Positions 15,577 through 24,583 of a stretch of DNA of 64,000 nucleotides are shown here, piece after piece. Position numbers and translations under genes: made by a program. The stretch's first letter is position 1. Every line of letters starts with the position of its first letter. Source of the DNA: [Eubacterium] infirmum (lineage in GTDB: Bacteria > Bacillota > Clostridia > Peptostreptococcales > Anaerovoracaceae); assembly GCA_900450455.1 (NCBI GenBank), contig UGGN01000001.1, positions 434,001 through 498,000 of the forward strand. Reading direction: 5' to 3'. Under the pieces are notes generated by a model. The model was not told the DNA's origin. It saw only the letters and a program-made list of their open reading frames with translations, and did not search any database.

Positions 15577-18069
15577 ATGAAAAAGTCTAAGAAAAAACCT
15601 GTGATGACAAGAGTTAATAAAGGCGGCGTTTTATCGCTTATACCAATCAGAAAATATGACTATGATTTAGATGCTTTTGTATTAACTGATGGAAGATATA
15701 TGGGAATTGAAAAAATCATAGCAAGAGATATTGAAAATATGAGTGATGATGAGCTTGATATGGAGCTTCTTAACCTTATTAAAATCTATAAGACAGCTCT
15801 TTTTGATATAAAATTTATATCCATGAATTTTCCGCTTAATACACAAAAACAAAAGGACGTACTTTTAAAGCATAAGGAAAAAACAAAAGATACTGTAAAG
15901 ATAAGATGGATTGATCGTCAGATAGATGAACTTAATAGAGCTGAAAGTGGAGTTCTTACAAGGGAATTTTATATATTCTATTTTGGAAAAAATAAAAGTT
16001 CTTATGAAAAAAATAAGGAGCTTTTGTCAAAGTATATGGGAAATGGCTACCTTAAACTTACAGAAAGCCTTTCTTTGCCGGAGAAAATACAGATATTAAA
16101 CAAATTATCAAACATGAATACAACGCTAAGCAGATCGCAAGGTGATGAACATATAGAAAATATAATTGAAAGGGGAAAAGATAAGGAAGAACTTGATACA
16201 GCCTTGTTTGAAAAAATTCAGCCGAAAGGCGGCGTATCCTTCAAAGAACCGTCATATGTAAGATTTGGTGACGGATATGCAAGATGTCTTCATGTATATG
16301 CTCTGCCATCATATATAAGCGAGTTTTGGCTTATAAACTTATTTAATATCCCTGGTTGCATATGTACTTTCGATGTAACAAGTAAGAATAGAAATGCTGT
16401 AAAAAAGAACATAACAAAAAGTATATCTGAAGAAAAAAGCAGAATTGGTGGTGCAACAGACTATGAAGAGTTTTACGAAGCAAGTAAAAGAAAGGCTGAG
16501 CTTGAGCAGCTCTTTGATAATATAAGCAGACTTGGTGAGGTTATAAAGCTTGTTGATTTTAGGATTTTTGTTAAAGCAAGAACTCTTAAAGAGCTTGATG
16601 AAAAATCAGCTGAAGTTTTGGAAAATCTTGACGGAGATGGATACCTTGCAACCACAATGCTTAATGAACAAAGAAAAGAATGGCAAAGTCTCTTTGAGCC
16701 ATATCAAATTACGCATAGCAAAGCAGCAACACTTAAAGGCTTAACACTAACGAGTGAGCAGCTTGCAATGGGATTTCCATTTAACTATAGTGAACTTCTT
16801 GATGAAGAAGGCGTGCTTCTTGGATTTTCTAAATCCGGCGGCGTGATACTTTATGATCCTTTTACAAAAACGGCTAAAAGAAAACACTATAATTCCATCG
16901 TATGTGGAGATATGGGAAGTGGAAAATCAACGCATCTTAAAAAACTATTTAAGCATAGCGCAAGTATAGGTAATTACATTAGGGTATTTGATGTTTCCGG
17001 AGAATTTGCATCGCTCACTAATGAATTTGGTGGCAAAATCATACGCTGCAGCGGAAGAGAGGGTATGCTTAATCCGCTTGAAATATTAAGAGCCGGAGAA
17101 AACGACGAAGTAAGTTATGCAAATCATATTAGTAAATTACAGACTTTCTTTAAGTGCATAATTCCTTCTATGGATGACATCTTGAGGCAAGAGCTTGCTA
17201 ATCAATTAAGATCCTTTTATGCTGCATATAACTTAACTCCGGAAAATGATAATCAAATAACAGGAAGGGCAGCAGTAGATTATCCAATACTATCAGATTT
17301 TAAGAATTATCTTATTCAAATGATTAACAAGATTAAAAATGCTGATGAACTTGCGCTTACAGATGTTGAAACCAATCTTAACATTGAAAAAGCAAGGAAT
17401 CTTTCAAGCCTTCTTGGTGCTGTAGATAATCTAATAAATAACTATGGCAGCATCTTTAACGGACATAGTGCAATCAATAATATCACAAGTGAGCAGATAG
17501 TTTGTTTTGATATCTCATCAATAAAAGATCTTGGAGATATATTTGCAGCGCAGATGCAAATATTAGTATCGCTATGCTGGGATAATGCTGTAAGTAACGG
17601 CACGAAAATGAAAGAAAGATGGGAAAATGAAGATGGTGTTGAAAGTACCGATATAACAAAATTCCTGGTACTAATTGATGAAAGTCATAGATGGATTAAT
17701 ACCTCTATGCCACAAATTCTTGACATGATTTTAAGGTATATGAGAGAAGCTCGAAAATTCTTTGCCGGAATTGTACTTGCTTCTCAATCTGTACGTGACT
17801 TTATGCCGGAAAGTACAGGAGAAAACATTGAAAAAATAAAACAGCTTTTTGAACTTTCACAGTATAAATTCATGTTTAAGCAAGATAGCAGCGTTAAGGA
17901 GCATATTAAAAATAAGTTTTCGTTTGAGCTTACAATGTCGCAAGTAGATAGAATCCCTATTCTTGAAGTTGGAGAAACAATACTTTCGATTGCCGGTGAT
18001 TGCAGCATAGAATTTAAAGAGTGGCTATCTAAAGACTATGAGGAAAAGCTTTTTGCAGGGGGCAGATAA
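15577..18069 (+). CDS. VirB4/TraE-family conjugation ATPase
   Basis: 830 residues, the usual size for Gram-positive VirB4 proteins. Walker A GDMGSGKSTHLKK at ~445-457; Walker B FLVLIDESHRW at ~694-704; then ILRYMREARKFFAGIVLASQS, typical of the TraE/VirB4 group, and a conserved GE-IL-AG C-terminus. It energises assembly and substrate passage through the type IV channel at the inner face of the membrane. The stop is immediately followed by the hydrolase gene start (1 nt gap). Confidence 0.95.
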   Translation: MKKSKKKPVMTRVNKGGVLSLIPIRKYDYDLDAFVLTDGRYMGIEKIIARDIENMSDDELDMELLNLIKIYKTALFDIKFISMNFPLNTQKQKDVLLKHKEKTKDTVKIRWIDRQIDELNRAESGVLTREFYIFYFGKNKSSYEKNKELLSKYMGNGYLKLTESLSLPEKIQILNKLSNMNTTLSRSQGDEHIENIIERGKDKEELDTALFEKIQPKGGVSFKEPSYVRFGDGYARCLHVYALPSYISEFWLINLFNIPGCICTFDVTSKNRNAVKKNITKSISEEKSRIGGATDYEEFYEASKRKAELEQLFDNISRLGEVIKLVDFRIFVKARTLKELDEKSAEVLENLDGDGYLATTMLNEQRKEWQSLFEPYQITHSKAATLKGLTLTSEQLAMGFPFNYSELLDEEGVLLGFSKSGGVILYDPFTKTAKRKHYNSIVCGDMGSGKSTHLKKLFKHSASIGNYIRVFDVSGEFASLTNEFGGKIIRCSGREGMLNPLEILRAGENDEVSYANHISKLQTFFKCIIPSMDDILRQELANQLRSFYAAYNLTPENDNQITGRAAVDYPILSDFKNYLIQMINKIKNADELALTDVETNLNIEKARNLSSLLGAVDNLINNYGSIFNGHSAINNITSEQIVCFDISSIKDLGDIFAAQMQILVSLCWDNAVSNGTKMKERWENEDGVESTDITKFLVLIDESHRWINTSMPQILDMILRYMREARKFFAGIVLASQSVRDFMPESTGENIEKIKQLFELSQYKFMFKQDSSVKEHIKNKFSFELTMSQVDRIPILEVGETILSIAGDCSIEFKEWLSKDYEEKLFAGGR

Positions 18070-18070
18070 T

Positions 18071-18748
18071 ATGTCAAACTTAAGAAATAAAGCAGCTAAA
18101 AAAGCAGGTAAGACAGGTCTAAAAGCAGGAAGAAAAATATTAGCAAAAATAATAGGTTATATCGGACTTCCTATCCTTATACTTACATTTTGCCTTGTAA
18201 TTGTGATAGGTGGTATAAGTTCACAAACGCAGAAGCAAGTAAGTGCATTAAGTATAGCGGATAATAAAAATGAGAGTCCTTCAAGTGATGAAAGCCTTGG
18301 AAAAGGGAAAGCGACTTATGTTGGAGTAGATGATACTGATACAGAGTTTTCCAGGAAAATACTTGCACAGACAAGTAGATATAGCAACAGCTATAATCCA
18401 TACTATCACGGATATACAAATCTTTGTCAGAAATTCTGTGGAGATATGTATAGAAAAGCAGGAGTTCCTTATCAAGGTACATGTTGTGCTTTTAGGCACT
18501 CTACTATTGCTCAAAAGTCAGGAAAAATCCCTAAAGGTGCTTTAGTGTTTTCCGGGAGAAAGCCGGACGGAAGCTTTTATGAAAATAACCACGCCCCAGG
18601 AACATATTGCGGTTTCTGTAACTCATGGGCAGGGCATATAGGAATTTATGTTGGAAATGGCATAATAGTTGGAAGTCAAATTCCATATGCTATGAGTGTA
18701 GATGCGTGGATTGAAATGTGTGGATATGGTGGATGGAGTACATATTAA
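18071..18748 (+). CDS. Membrane-anchored NlpC/P60- or CHAP-type cell-wall hydrolase (VirB1-like)
   Basis: 225 residues from ATG 18071 (GGGGG RBS). Membrane anchor at ~35-55 (IIGYIGLPILILTFCLVIVIGG), spacer, then a papain-fold-like hydrolase from ~105: Cys in TNLCQKFCGDMYRKAG and His in WAGHIGIYVGNGIIVG. Ten or so cysteines in the domain is unusual for this family. Such enzymes open the peptidoglycan for the conjugation channel. The CHAP/NlpC choice cannot be settled here. Confidence 0.8.
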   Translation: MSNLRNKAAKKAGKTGLKAGRKILAKIIGYIGLPILILTFCLVIVIGGISSQTQKQVSALSIADNKNESPSSDESLGKGKATYVGVDDTDTEFSRKILAQTSRYSNSYNPYYHGYTNLCQKFCGDMYRKAGVPYQGTCCAFRHSTIAQKSGKIPKGALVFSGRKPDGSFYENNHAPGTYCGFCNSWAGHIGIYVGNGIIVGSQIPYAMSVDAWIEMCGYGGWSTY

Positions 18749-18758
18749 GGGGGAGTGT

Positions 18759-20657
18759 ATGAAGAAATTTAAAAGAATAGCAGCTATTATCATTGGACTT
18801 TTAGTTAATATGCTGCTTGTAAGCGCTGCATATGCTACTGATGTATCATGGCAAGTAAGAAATTCAGCTATTTTATCAAATAACTCCGTAGCAGTTGATG
18901 GCTTTAGATATGTAGGATGGGGGCTTACAAAGCTTTTTGCAAGTCTTGGTGCTATAGCAGAATCTTTATATAACAAGACTTTTGGAATGATAGACATTAC
19001 AAAATATCCGGCAGTCGAAGCACTAATCAAGCGCTTTTATCCGGTGCTTGTAGCACTTATAGTATTATGCATAATGGGACTTGGGATATCATATATAGTC
19101 CTTCAGGAAAAAAAGCCGCTTGTTAGAAATATACTTTTAATAGGGCTTACTTTAAGCTCAAGCGTTTACTTATTTACAACTGCAAACGGACTTGTAAATA
19201 GCTTTAAAGGTGCAGTATTAAATAATGAAAAAAGTAGTTCTGTTTATGAAATAGTAAATAATAACATGATCGACCTTGTCGGGGTTGATAAAGCAGGTAA
19301 AATTTCTGCCTTAGACTATAGCAAAGGAAATGGAATCGTTCATAACAGCGGTATTAAAAATAAAGATACCATGGACTCTATTGATATAACAGAAGTTATT
19401 AACTATAGCGATAAAAAAGCTGGGCAAGACTTATACAAGTGGAGTGATACCTTTAATGAATATATGAAGTGGAGAGCAGTAAATATTAATGGGAAGTATG
19501 TGCCTGAAGAAATATATAACGGAGTACTAACAACAACTATAGGTAATAAATTTTACTATAGATATAGCTTTGACTTTTGGACAGCTTTTCTTGAGCTTGG
19601 AACTATAATCCTTTTATATTTTGCTATGTCGTATAAAAATGTTAGAATAGCTTATGAACTTATTATATCAAAATTCATGGCGTTTTTCTTTTCAGCAGAT
19701 ATATCAAGCGGAGAGCGGCTTAAACAGATTCTATATTTCATCAGAGATACATATATAGCGCTTTGCATATCGATAATGTCTATAAAAATATTTTTAATAA
19801 TGACAGAAGCTATGCCATCGCTTGGCATTACAGGACTTACAAAAGGCATTGTATCTTTATTTATTGCTTTTGTAGTAATTGACGGACCAAACCTATCTGA
19901 AAGGTTACTTGGCATCGATGCCGGACTAAGCTCATCATTTGCAAGAACTATGGCTATATTTGGTATGGCAAGAACTGCTGCAAATGTTGGAAGAAGAGGC
20001 GTAAGTGGTGGTATCAAGGGTGCTGTTAATACAGGTATGGCAGCAAAGACAGGAAAAACTGCGCAAGAAAGAAAACAGGCATCCGGATATGCAAGTGCAG
20101 GCGAAAGTATAGGTAAAAAGATTCATAGTAAGTTCGGTGATAAAAACCAAAATACTAATTCTGATGGACAAGGAAGTTCAGAAAAATCATCATATAAAGC
20201 TGCGGACTTCATGGATGAAGGTAAAGTATCAAGAAAAAATTCAAATGCTAAAGGAGATGACATTGCATCATCTTCCAAAGTTGGAAGCGGCTATGCTGTA
20301 TCTGCCTTTATGAATGAGGGCAAAACTTCCGAAAGTAGTCAAAACAGCTTTATGGAGCAAAGTCCAGGAACTGATGCTAAGACACATAGAAACGAAGCAA
20401 GTAAGAGCAGCACAAGATTTTCAAATCCTGAATTTGCAAAGAAGGTTAAGGAGCTTGCTCCTGGTAAAGAAGCAAGCGTAGGAGAGCGAAGAGATTTTAA
20501 CAGGCAGGTAAGTAACATCGTAAGGGGTGATCACAAAGCGATTAAGCCTGATGAAAAATCAAGAGCAGATTACAAAGAAACTAATTACAGAAAAGCTCAG
20601 GTTTTAGAAAAGGCATATCATAGCAGGAAGGGAGATAATAAGGATGGCACAAAGTAA
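18759..20657 (+). CDS. CD3337/EF1877-family mobilome membrane protein (VirB6-like)
   Basis: 632 residues from ATG 18759 (GGGGAG RBS). Signal-like N-terminus, then at least six membrane segments (e.g. LVALIVLCIMGLGISYIVL, FLELGTIILLYFAMSY, GIVSLFIAFVVIDGPN). The motif LSERLLGIDAGLSSSFARTMA near ~385 is typical of the CD3337/EF1877 proteins of Tn916-like and related ICEs. The last ~220 residues are hydrophilic Ser/Lys-rich, probably cytoplasmic. Forms the inner-membrane core of the channel. Confidence 0.88.
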   Translation: MKKFKRIAAIIIGLLVNMLLVSAAYATDVSWQVRNSAILSNNSVAVDGFRYVGWGLTKLFASLGAIAESLYNKTFGMIDITKYPAVEALIKRFYPVLVALIVLCIMGLGISYIVLQEKKPLVRNILLIGLTLSSSVYLFTTANGLVNSFKGAVLNNEKSSSVYEIVNNNMIDLVGVDKAGKISALDYSKGNGIVHNSGIKNKDTMDSIDITEVINYSDKKAGQDLYKWSDTFNEYMKWRAVNINGKYVPEEIYNGVLTTTIGNKFYYRYSFDFWTAFLELGTIILLYFAMSYKNVRIAYELIISKFMAFFFSADISSGERLKQILYFIRDTYIALCISIMSIKIFLIMTEAMPSLGITGLTKGIVSLFIAFVVIDGPNLSERLLGIDAGLSSSFARTMAIFGMARTAANVGRRGVSGGIKGAVNTGMAAKTGKTAQERKQASGYASAGESIGKKIHSKFGDKNQNTNSDGQGSSEKSSYKAADFMDEGKVSRKNSNAKGDDIASSSKVGSGYAVSAFMNEGKTSESSQNSFMEQSPGTDAKTHRNEASKSSTRFSNPEFAKKVKELAPGKEASVGERRDFNRQVSNIVRGDHKAIKPDEKSRADYKETNYRKAQVLEKAYHSRKGDNKDGTK

Positions 20658-20958
20658 TGTTATTACAAATATTGAAAGTAAAACAAAGGTAAACAAATTC
20701 TTTTCGCTTAAAAGTTTATTTTTCTTTGTGGTTTGGATGCTAGTAAGCCATATATTTAGTGGTAAGGTGCTTTTAATCTTGTATATACCATATATGCTGT
20801 TTAGTATGTCAATGTGTATTTATCTACTAATGCCTTCAAGCTTGAACAAGGGAAGAAATAACTTTGAAAGCATATATATCATGCTTTTTGCAGATAACTA
20901 TGTATATAAGCCATTTTATTCAGAAATTGGAAATGAGGGTGAGCCGGAAGATGAATGA
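20644..20958 (+). CDS. Small two-span membrane T4SS subunit (VirB3/TcpE-type position)
   Basis: 104 residues with two adjacent membrane segments (LFFFVVWMLVSHIFSG and VLLILYIPYMLFSMSMCIYLLM). Start overlaps the end of the VirB6-like gene by 14 nt and the next gene starts inside its last codons, so all three are translationally coupled. Size and topology resemble VirB3/PrgI/TcpE-type subunits; assignment rests on position. Confidence 0.6.
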   Translation: MAQSNVITNIESKTKVNKFFSLKSLFFFVVWMLVSHIFSGKVLLILYIPYMLFSMSMCIYLLMPSSLNKGRNNFESIYIMLFADNYVYKPFYSEIGNEGEPEDE

Positions 20959-21766
20959 TAAAATAAAAAGTGCAAGAGAGAAAATAAAGCAGTTACAATA
21001 TAGGCGAAGTGACAAGAACCTTAAGATTTTTCTTGTGATTTTCATTATTGGATTTGCTTTTTTCTTTTCAAGTAGATTAATTTTCCCAAAAGTATATAGA
21101 GGAATAGATATAGCTATTCCGGGAGATGTGATAGATATGGAAAGCTATATATTTACCCTCGAATCTTGGGATTATGCAGAAGATGACAGAGCTTTTGAGA
21201 TAATATTATCAGTGCAGAATTTAACCCTTAATAAGCATCCAAAATATGATTTTACTTTAAAAGCGGATAATGATGTCATAGAAACTAAGATTTATAGAAT
21301 TATCAAAGATGAAAGAATCGTATTAAGGGCATATAATGTGCCGAGAAGATGGACAGAGGTTATCCTTTCAATTTCAGCCGGGCGTTCTAATAGCCATATA
21401 GGTATGAATGATAAAGAGGTTAATAAAACGGATAAACTTGAAAATTTATCAAACAAAGACTATGAGATTAAAGCAAGAAAAGCTCTTATGGCAGGACTAA
21501 AGGTAAAAATTCAAAATGAAGAAAGGGAAATTAAAAAAATAGATGCTAAAATAAATTATGCTTATGATAAGCTTGTAAAGCTTGATAAAGAAATGGAAAA
21601 TCAAACTGAAGCCGAAAAGGAGAAGACGAAAGCAAGTAAATCACAAATTGCAAATGAAATGGAACGTCTAAAAGGTGAGCTTGATGTTAAGATGGCAGCA
21701 TATAACGAAAATAAGGAAAGATACTTAAAAGAAGCACAGATTGTTGATAAACTGGTAAAAAAATAA
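20951..21766 (+). CDS. Membrane-anchored coiled-coil transfer protein
   Basis: 271 residues from ATG 20951, overlapping the previous gene by 8 nt. One membrane segment (LKIFLVIFIIGFAFFFSSRLIF, ~22-44), a beta-rich domain (~45-145), then a long coiled coil with many Lys/Glu (~165-270). A bitopic protein with an external beta domain fits a VirB8/TcpC-like or periplasmic-bridge function, but no family motif proves this. Last gene of the main transfer operon; terminator copy A follows. Confidence 0.6.
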   Translation: MNDKIKSAREKIKQLQYRRSDKNLKIFLVIFIIGFAFFFSSRLIFPKVYRGIDIAIPGDVIDMESYIFTLESWDYAEDDRAFEIILSVQNLTLNKHPKYDFTLKADNDVIETKIYRIIKDERIVLRAYNVPRRWTEVILSISAGRSNSHIGMNDKEVNKTDKLENLSNKDYEIKARKALMAGLKVKIQNEEREIKKIDAKINYAYDKLVKLDKEMENQTEAEKEKTKASKSQIANEMERLKGELDVKMAAYNENKERYLKEAQIVDKLVKK

Positions 21767-21786
21767 AATATAACAATAAGATATAG

Positions 21787-21846
21787 CAAGGCTTATAAAG
21801 TCGCTTAAAAACGATTTTAGAGCCTTGTTTTTATGTGGAAAGGTAG
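21787..21846 (+). terminator. Repeated hairpin/RBS cassette, copy A
   Basis: CAAGGCT (21787-21793) pairs with AGCCTTG (21821-21827), inner TAAAGTCG with CGATTTTA (one G-U pair), loop CTTAAAAA, then TTTTTATG and the RBS GGAAAGGTA. A 48-nt core is identical to copies B (24399) and C (27362). It ends the upstream operon and sits only ~20 bp before the next start, so it could act as a conditional terminator. Confidence 0.85.
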
Positions 21847-21850
21847 TAAA

Positions 21851-22252
21851 ATGACAAACTTTCAAAATTATGTATTAGAAAGCTTAAGTACGCAGACTAT
21901 GAAGTGGACTGATGAGGAGAAGGTTAGTTGCCTTATCAATCATTATGAAAAAAATATTGAGTTATATGAAAATGTGGTAGCATCCGGTCTTGTTAGTAGC
22001 CCGGCAGAGATAGTAGATAAAGATTACTTTAATTTAGATATGATTTACTTTGATCCATATGAAGATGTAAGTTCTGAAAAAATAAAAGAAGTAAGAGAGT
22101 ACTTTAACAACAATGAAGATATATATTTTGAAGAAGATACTGCTTCAGGATGTAAATATCTATACTCTCTAACACTTCCTATAACGAATAATTTTAATAA
22201 AAAAGAGCTTCTTGAAAATGAAGTATCTGAAGATGAGGAATTTGAATTTTAA
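21851..22252 (+). CDS. Hypothetical acidic protein with EDEEFEF tail
   Basis: 133 residues from ATG 21851; an upstream in-frame ATG at 21833 lies inside the repeated cassette, so I reject it. Helical N-terminus (NYVLESLSTQTMKWTDEEKVSCLINHYEKNIELYENV), acidic overall, no membrane segment. C-terminus SEDEEFEF is one of the shared acidic tails. First gene of a unit headed by cassette copy A. Resembles the small accessory domains found around anti-restriction genes in Firmicute ICEs, but I cannot name one. Confidence 0.6.
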   Translation: MTNFQNYVLESLSTQTMKWTDEEKVSCLINHYEKNIELYENVVASGLVSSPAEIVDKDYFNLDMIYFDPYEDVSSEKIKEVREYFNNNEDIYFEEDTASGCKYLYSLTLPITNNFNKKELLENEVSEDEEFEF

Positions 22253-22279
22253 TCATTTGAATGGGAAAGGAAATTTAAA

Positions 22280-22891
22280 ATGTTATATCAAATTTTAAAA
22301 AAGAAAACTAACGGACATAATGTTACAATTTTATATTCACCTGAATTGGAAAGAAAAAATATTAATAAATATATATGTTGCTATGCAGTTATTGATGAGA
22401 ATATCATGGTTGAGGCTGAATTTATTCCTTCTTCATATCCGAGTTGCGGTGATGATTTTGATGAAGTAAACGAACATACAGGGTTTAGATTTAAATATAA
22501 AGACAAAGATGTTATTTTAACTATAGACGAAATTCAAGAAGAAAAATTTCTTCAAAACAAAGACCGTTATTATTGGCTTGAAAATAAGCGGAAGCCTTTT
22601 ACTATAAAATTATTCGCATCGCTGGAAGATGATAGAATTGTACATTTTTCATTTACTGAATTAGAAGCAAAACATATTAGTAATTCATATAAAGAGTTTT
22701 TAGTAACATTTGAATACGAAGTAGAGAAAGAAGAGATATTTAATACAATTAATGAATATAATAATGTGGATTGTAAAAATGATAAGGATCCATTTTATAT
22801 TCACACATTATATGATTTACATGATGTGTGTTTTTCTGGTGAAGAACATACAGAAAATATAATTGAGCGAGATGAGGAGATGGAGTTTTAA
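22280..22891 (+). CDS. Hypothetical protein with RDEEMEF tail
   Basis: 203 residues, soluble, predicted alpha/beta, no domain recognised. Ends NIIERDEEMEF, again the shared acidic tail. The gap before it (TTTTAATCATTTGAATGGG...) repeats the sequence after the radC-like gene (14269-14282), so tail and downstream spacer may have been copied together. 12 nt separate it from the next gene. Confidence 0.6.
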   Translation: MLYQILKKKTNGHNVTILYSPELERKNINKYICCYAVIDENIMVEAEFIPSSYPSCGDDFDEVNEHTGFRFKYKDKDVILTIDEIQEEKFLQNKDRYYWLENKRKPFTIKLFASLEDDRIVHFSFTELEAKHISNSYKEFLVTFEYEVEKEEIFNTINEYNNVDCKNDKDPFYIHTLYDLHDVCFSGEEHTENIIERDEEMEF

Positions 22892-22903
22892 GGAGGAGTT
22901 GGC

Positions 22904-23677
22904 ATGATTTATAAACATGAAGATGGAACAATTAATACCTTTTATCAAAAAGGTGAAACAGTCGAATATCCGAGCGATGAGGAAGTAATTAAATATATAG
23001 ATAATGCAGACTCATGGGATGCGGTTGATAATGAAGTATATGAAGAGTTATGCGAAAGGCTTGGAATAGACAGTAGTGAGTTTGATGATCCTGATTCTTT
23101 ATTTATAGAAATACAAACACAATTTATTTACAACAAGTGTAACCTTGAATGTTGGCGAAGAGGCGAAATCCGTGAAGATTTTGAGAATGGATTAACTTTT
23201 GAGCAGGTTAAGCTTTACGCTAAGCCCGAGTTTGAGTATGGGCAGATTATAAATATTAGGAGAGGACTTGAAGGCGGGCTATCAAAAGAGCAGGTTCAGC
23301 TTTATGCTAAGCCGGAGTTTAAATACTGGCAGATGGAAGAAATTCGTGCAGGCTTTTATAACGGACTAACTTTTGAACAAGTAGAACTTTACGCTAAGCC
23401 CGAGTTTAAATACTGGCAGATTATAAATATTAGGAGAGGACTTGAAGGCGGGCTATCAAAAGAGCAGGTTCAGCTTTATGCTAAGCCCGAGTTTGAATAC
23501 TGGCAGATGGAAGAAATTCGTGCAGGCTTTCAGAACGGACTAACTTTTGAACAAGTAGAACTTTACGCAAAGCCTGAGTTTGAGTGTCTACAAATGGATC
23601 AAATTAGGAGAGAACTTGAAGACGGATTAACTTTTGAGAAAGTGATGGCACAGATTTCAGAACAATCTAATGGATGA
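22904..23677 (+). CDS. Tandem-repeat protein (29-residue YAKPEF repeats), tail out of frame
   Basis: 257 residues. After an acidic N-terminal ~85 residues come about five tandem units of 29 residues with core LYAKPEF-(E/K)-Y-x-Q-x-x-x-I-R-x-G and GL(S/T)xEQV. The DNA repeats every 87 bp and is nearly identical in a 174-bp higher-order unit. Similar helical-repeat proteins occur in clostridial ICEs; function unknown. The frame stops at TGA 23675-23677, but the +1 frame from after 23645 continues into MDEEMEF and TAA at 23691, i.e. the shared tail, so a recent frameshift is likely. Confidence 0.7.
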   Translation: MIYKHEDGTINTFYQKGETVEYPSDEEVIKYIDNADSWDAVDNEVYEELCERLGIDSSEFDDPDSLFIEIQTQFIYNKCNLECWRRGEIREDFENGLTFEQVKLYAKPEFEYGQIINIRRGLEGGLSKEQVQLYAKPEFKYWQMEEIRAGFYNGLTFEQVELYAKPEFKYWQIINIRRGLEGGLSKEQVQLYAKPEFEYWQMEEIRAGFQNGLTFEQVELYAKPEFECLQMDQIRRELEDGLTFEKVMAQISEQSNG

Positions 23678-23692
23678 GGAGATGGAGTTTTA

Positions 23693-24397
23693 ATGATAAT
23701 AATTGTGGGAAGTGAATATAGACTTTCTGCTATGGCTGAGGTTGTAACAAAAAGGTTAAATGAAAATGTTGGATATATCCCGGAGAATATAAGCATTAAA
23801 AATCAAGAAAATGATATCCTGGCACTTGGTGAAGCAAAGTATATAATATATGATATTGATCAATACTTTGATGAAACTGTTGAGATAATAAATATCATTA
23901 AAAGAATTCAAAGGGTGAACAAAGCTAAGCCTATTTTATATGTTGCTACAGATAATCCAAAGAGTGAGATTATAAAGGCAGCGGTTGCGGCACAAATCAA
24001 AAGCTTTGTAAACGAAAGCCTTAGTCTTGGGATGCAGAAAGACCAACTTGAAAAAATAATAAACGGCTTTTATGAAGTGCATGGAAGAGAGGATGTAAGA
24101 GCAGCAGAGGATGAGGTAAATAACGACAATAAAACTCTTAATGAGTTTGTAGGTGAGCTTTACGATGCGAAACAAAGAGAGGATGAAAAAGAACATACCA
24201 TAATCATAAACAAAAAAGGAAGGCTTGAGGTTGTTATAGATGTAGTTATAAGTATTTTAAAATTCCTATTTGCTGCACTGTCGGTTGTGCTAATTGCTAT
24301 TGCTATAATTACTTTAATTTACAAAGATACAAGGGAAGCATTATTTTATGTTTTAGATAATACTTTAGGAGAAATATTATCTATGATTAAGTTATAA
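23693..24397 (+). CDS. Receiver-like domain protein with C-terminal membrane anchor
   Basis: 234 residues; start ATG overlaps the TAA of the out-of-frame tail (TAATG). N-terminal ~120 residues have a flavodoxin/response-regulator-like beta-alpha pattern (IIIVGSEYRLSAMAEVV, AKYIIYDIDQYF, AKPILYVATDNPKSEIIKAAVAAQIKSFVN) with Asp55 and Asp57 in the place of a receiver phosphosite, but no full acidic pocket is evident. A C-terminal membrane segment (VISILKFLFAALSVVLIAIAIITLIY) follows. It may be a membrane-tethered signalling or ATP-binding-like protein (compare ICE 'AAA' regulators). Followed by cassette copy B. Confidence 0.5.
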   Translation: MIIIVGSEYRLSAMAEVVTKRLNENVGYIPENISIKNQENDILALGEAKYIIYDIDQYFDETVEIINIIKRIQRVNKAKPILYVATDNPKSEIIKAAVAAQIKSFVNESLSLGMQKDQLEKIINGFYEVHGREDVRAAEDEVNNDNKTLNEFVGELYDAKQREDEKEHTIIINKKGRLEVVIDVVISILKFLFAALSVVLIAIAIITLIYKDTREALFYVLDNTLGEILSMIKL

Positions 24398-24398
24398 A

Positions 24399-24458
24399 CA
24401 AGGCTTGTGAAAGTCGCTTAAAAACGATTTTAGAGCCTTGTTTTTATGTGGAAAGGTA
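24399..24458 (+). terminator. Repeated hairpin/RBS cassette, copy B
   Basis: Same structure as copy A: CAAGGCT (24399) with AGCCTTG (24434-24440), T5, then GTGGAAAGGTA. Placed 2 bp after the stop of the 23693 gene and just before the 39-residue ORF and ArdC gene. Confidence 0.85.
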
Positions 24459-24463
24459 TAGAG

Positions 24464-24583
24464 ATGGATAAGAAACAAAATGAGGAAGTAATATTTGTAG
24501 ATACGGAAACTTTATCTGAAGAAGAAATGCTTCAGGGTGACAGTTATGAAAGAGAGGACGATTCTGATGACGAAGAATTATAG
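24464..24583 (+). CDS. Small acidic 39-residue protein
   Basis: Starts MDKKQNEEVIFVDTET and ends REDDSDDEEL, so even this small protein has an acidic, hydrophobic-ended tail. RBS GGAAAGG is provided by cassette copy B. It overlaps the start of the ArdC gene by 17 nt. No family recognised. Confidence 0.5.
   Translation: MDKKQNEEVIFVDTETLSEEEMLQGDSYEREDDSDDEEL

Noticed and set aside
21833-21850. Earlier ATG (MWKG...) as start of genes behind the repeated cassettes, also at 27406
   Set aside because: The ATG lies inside the conserved cassette and the GGAAAGG RBS is located downstream of it, pointing to the next ATG.
23213-23640. Regular 87-bp repeats as possible CRISPR array
   Set aside because: Repeats are longer than CRISPR repeats, have no unique spacers, and code in frame for YAKPEF units. 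No cas genes occur.
23646-23693. Programmed frameshift at the end of the repeat gene
   Set aside because: I see no slippery heptamer or downstream pseudoknot; a simple indel is more likely, so it is reported only as a damaged tail.
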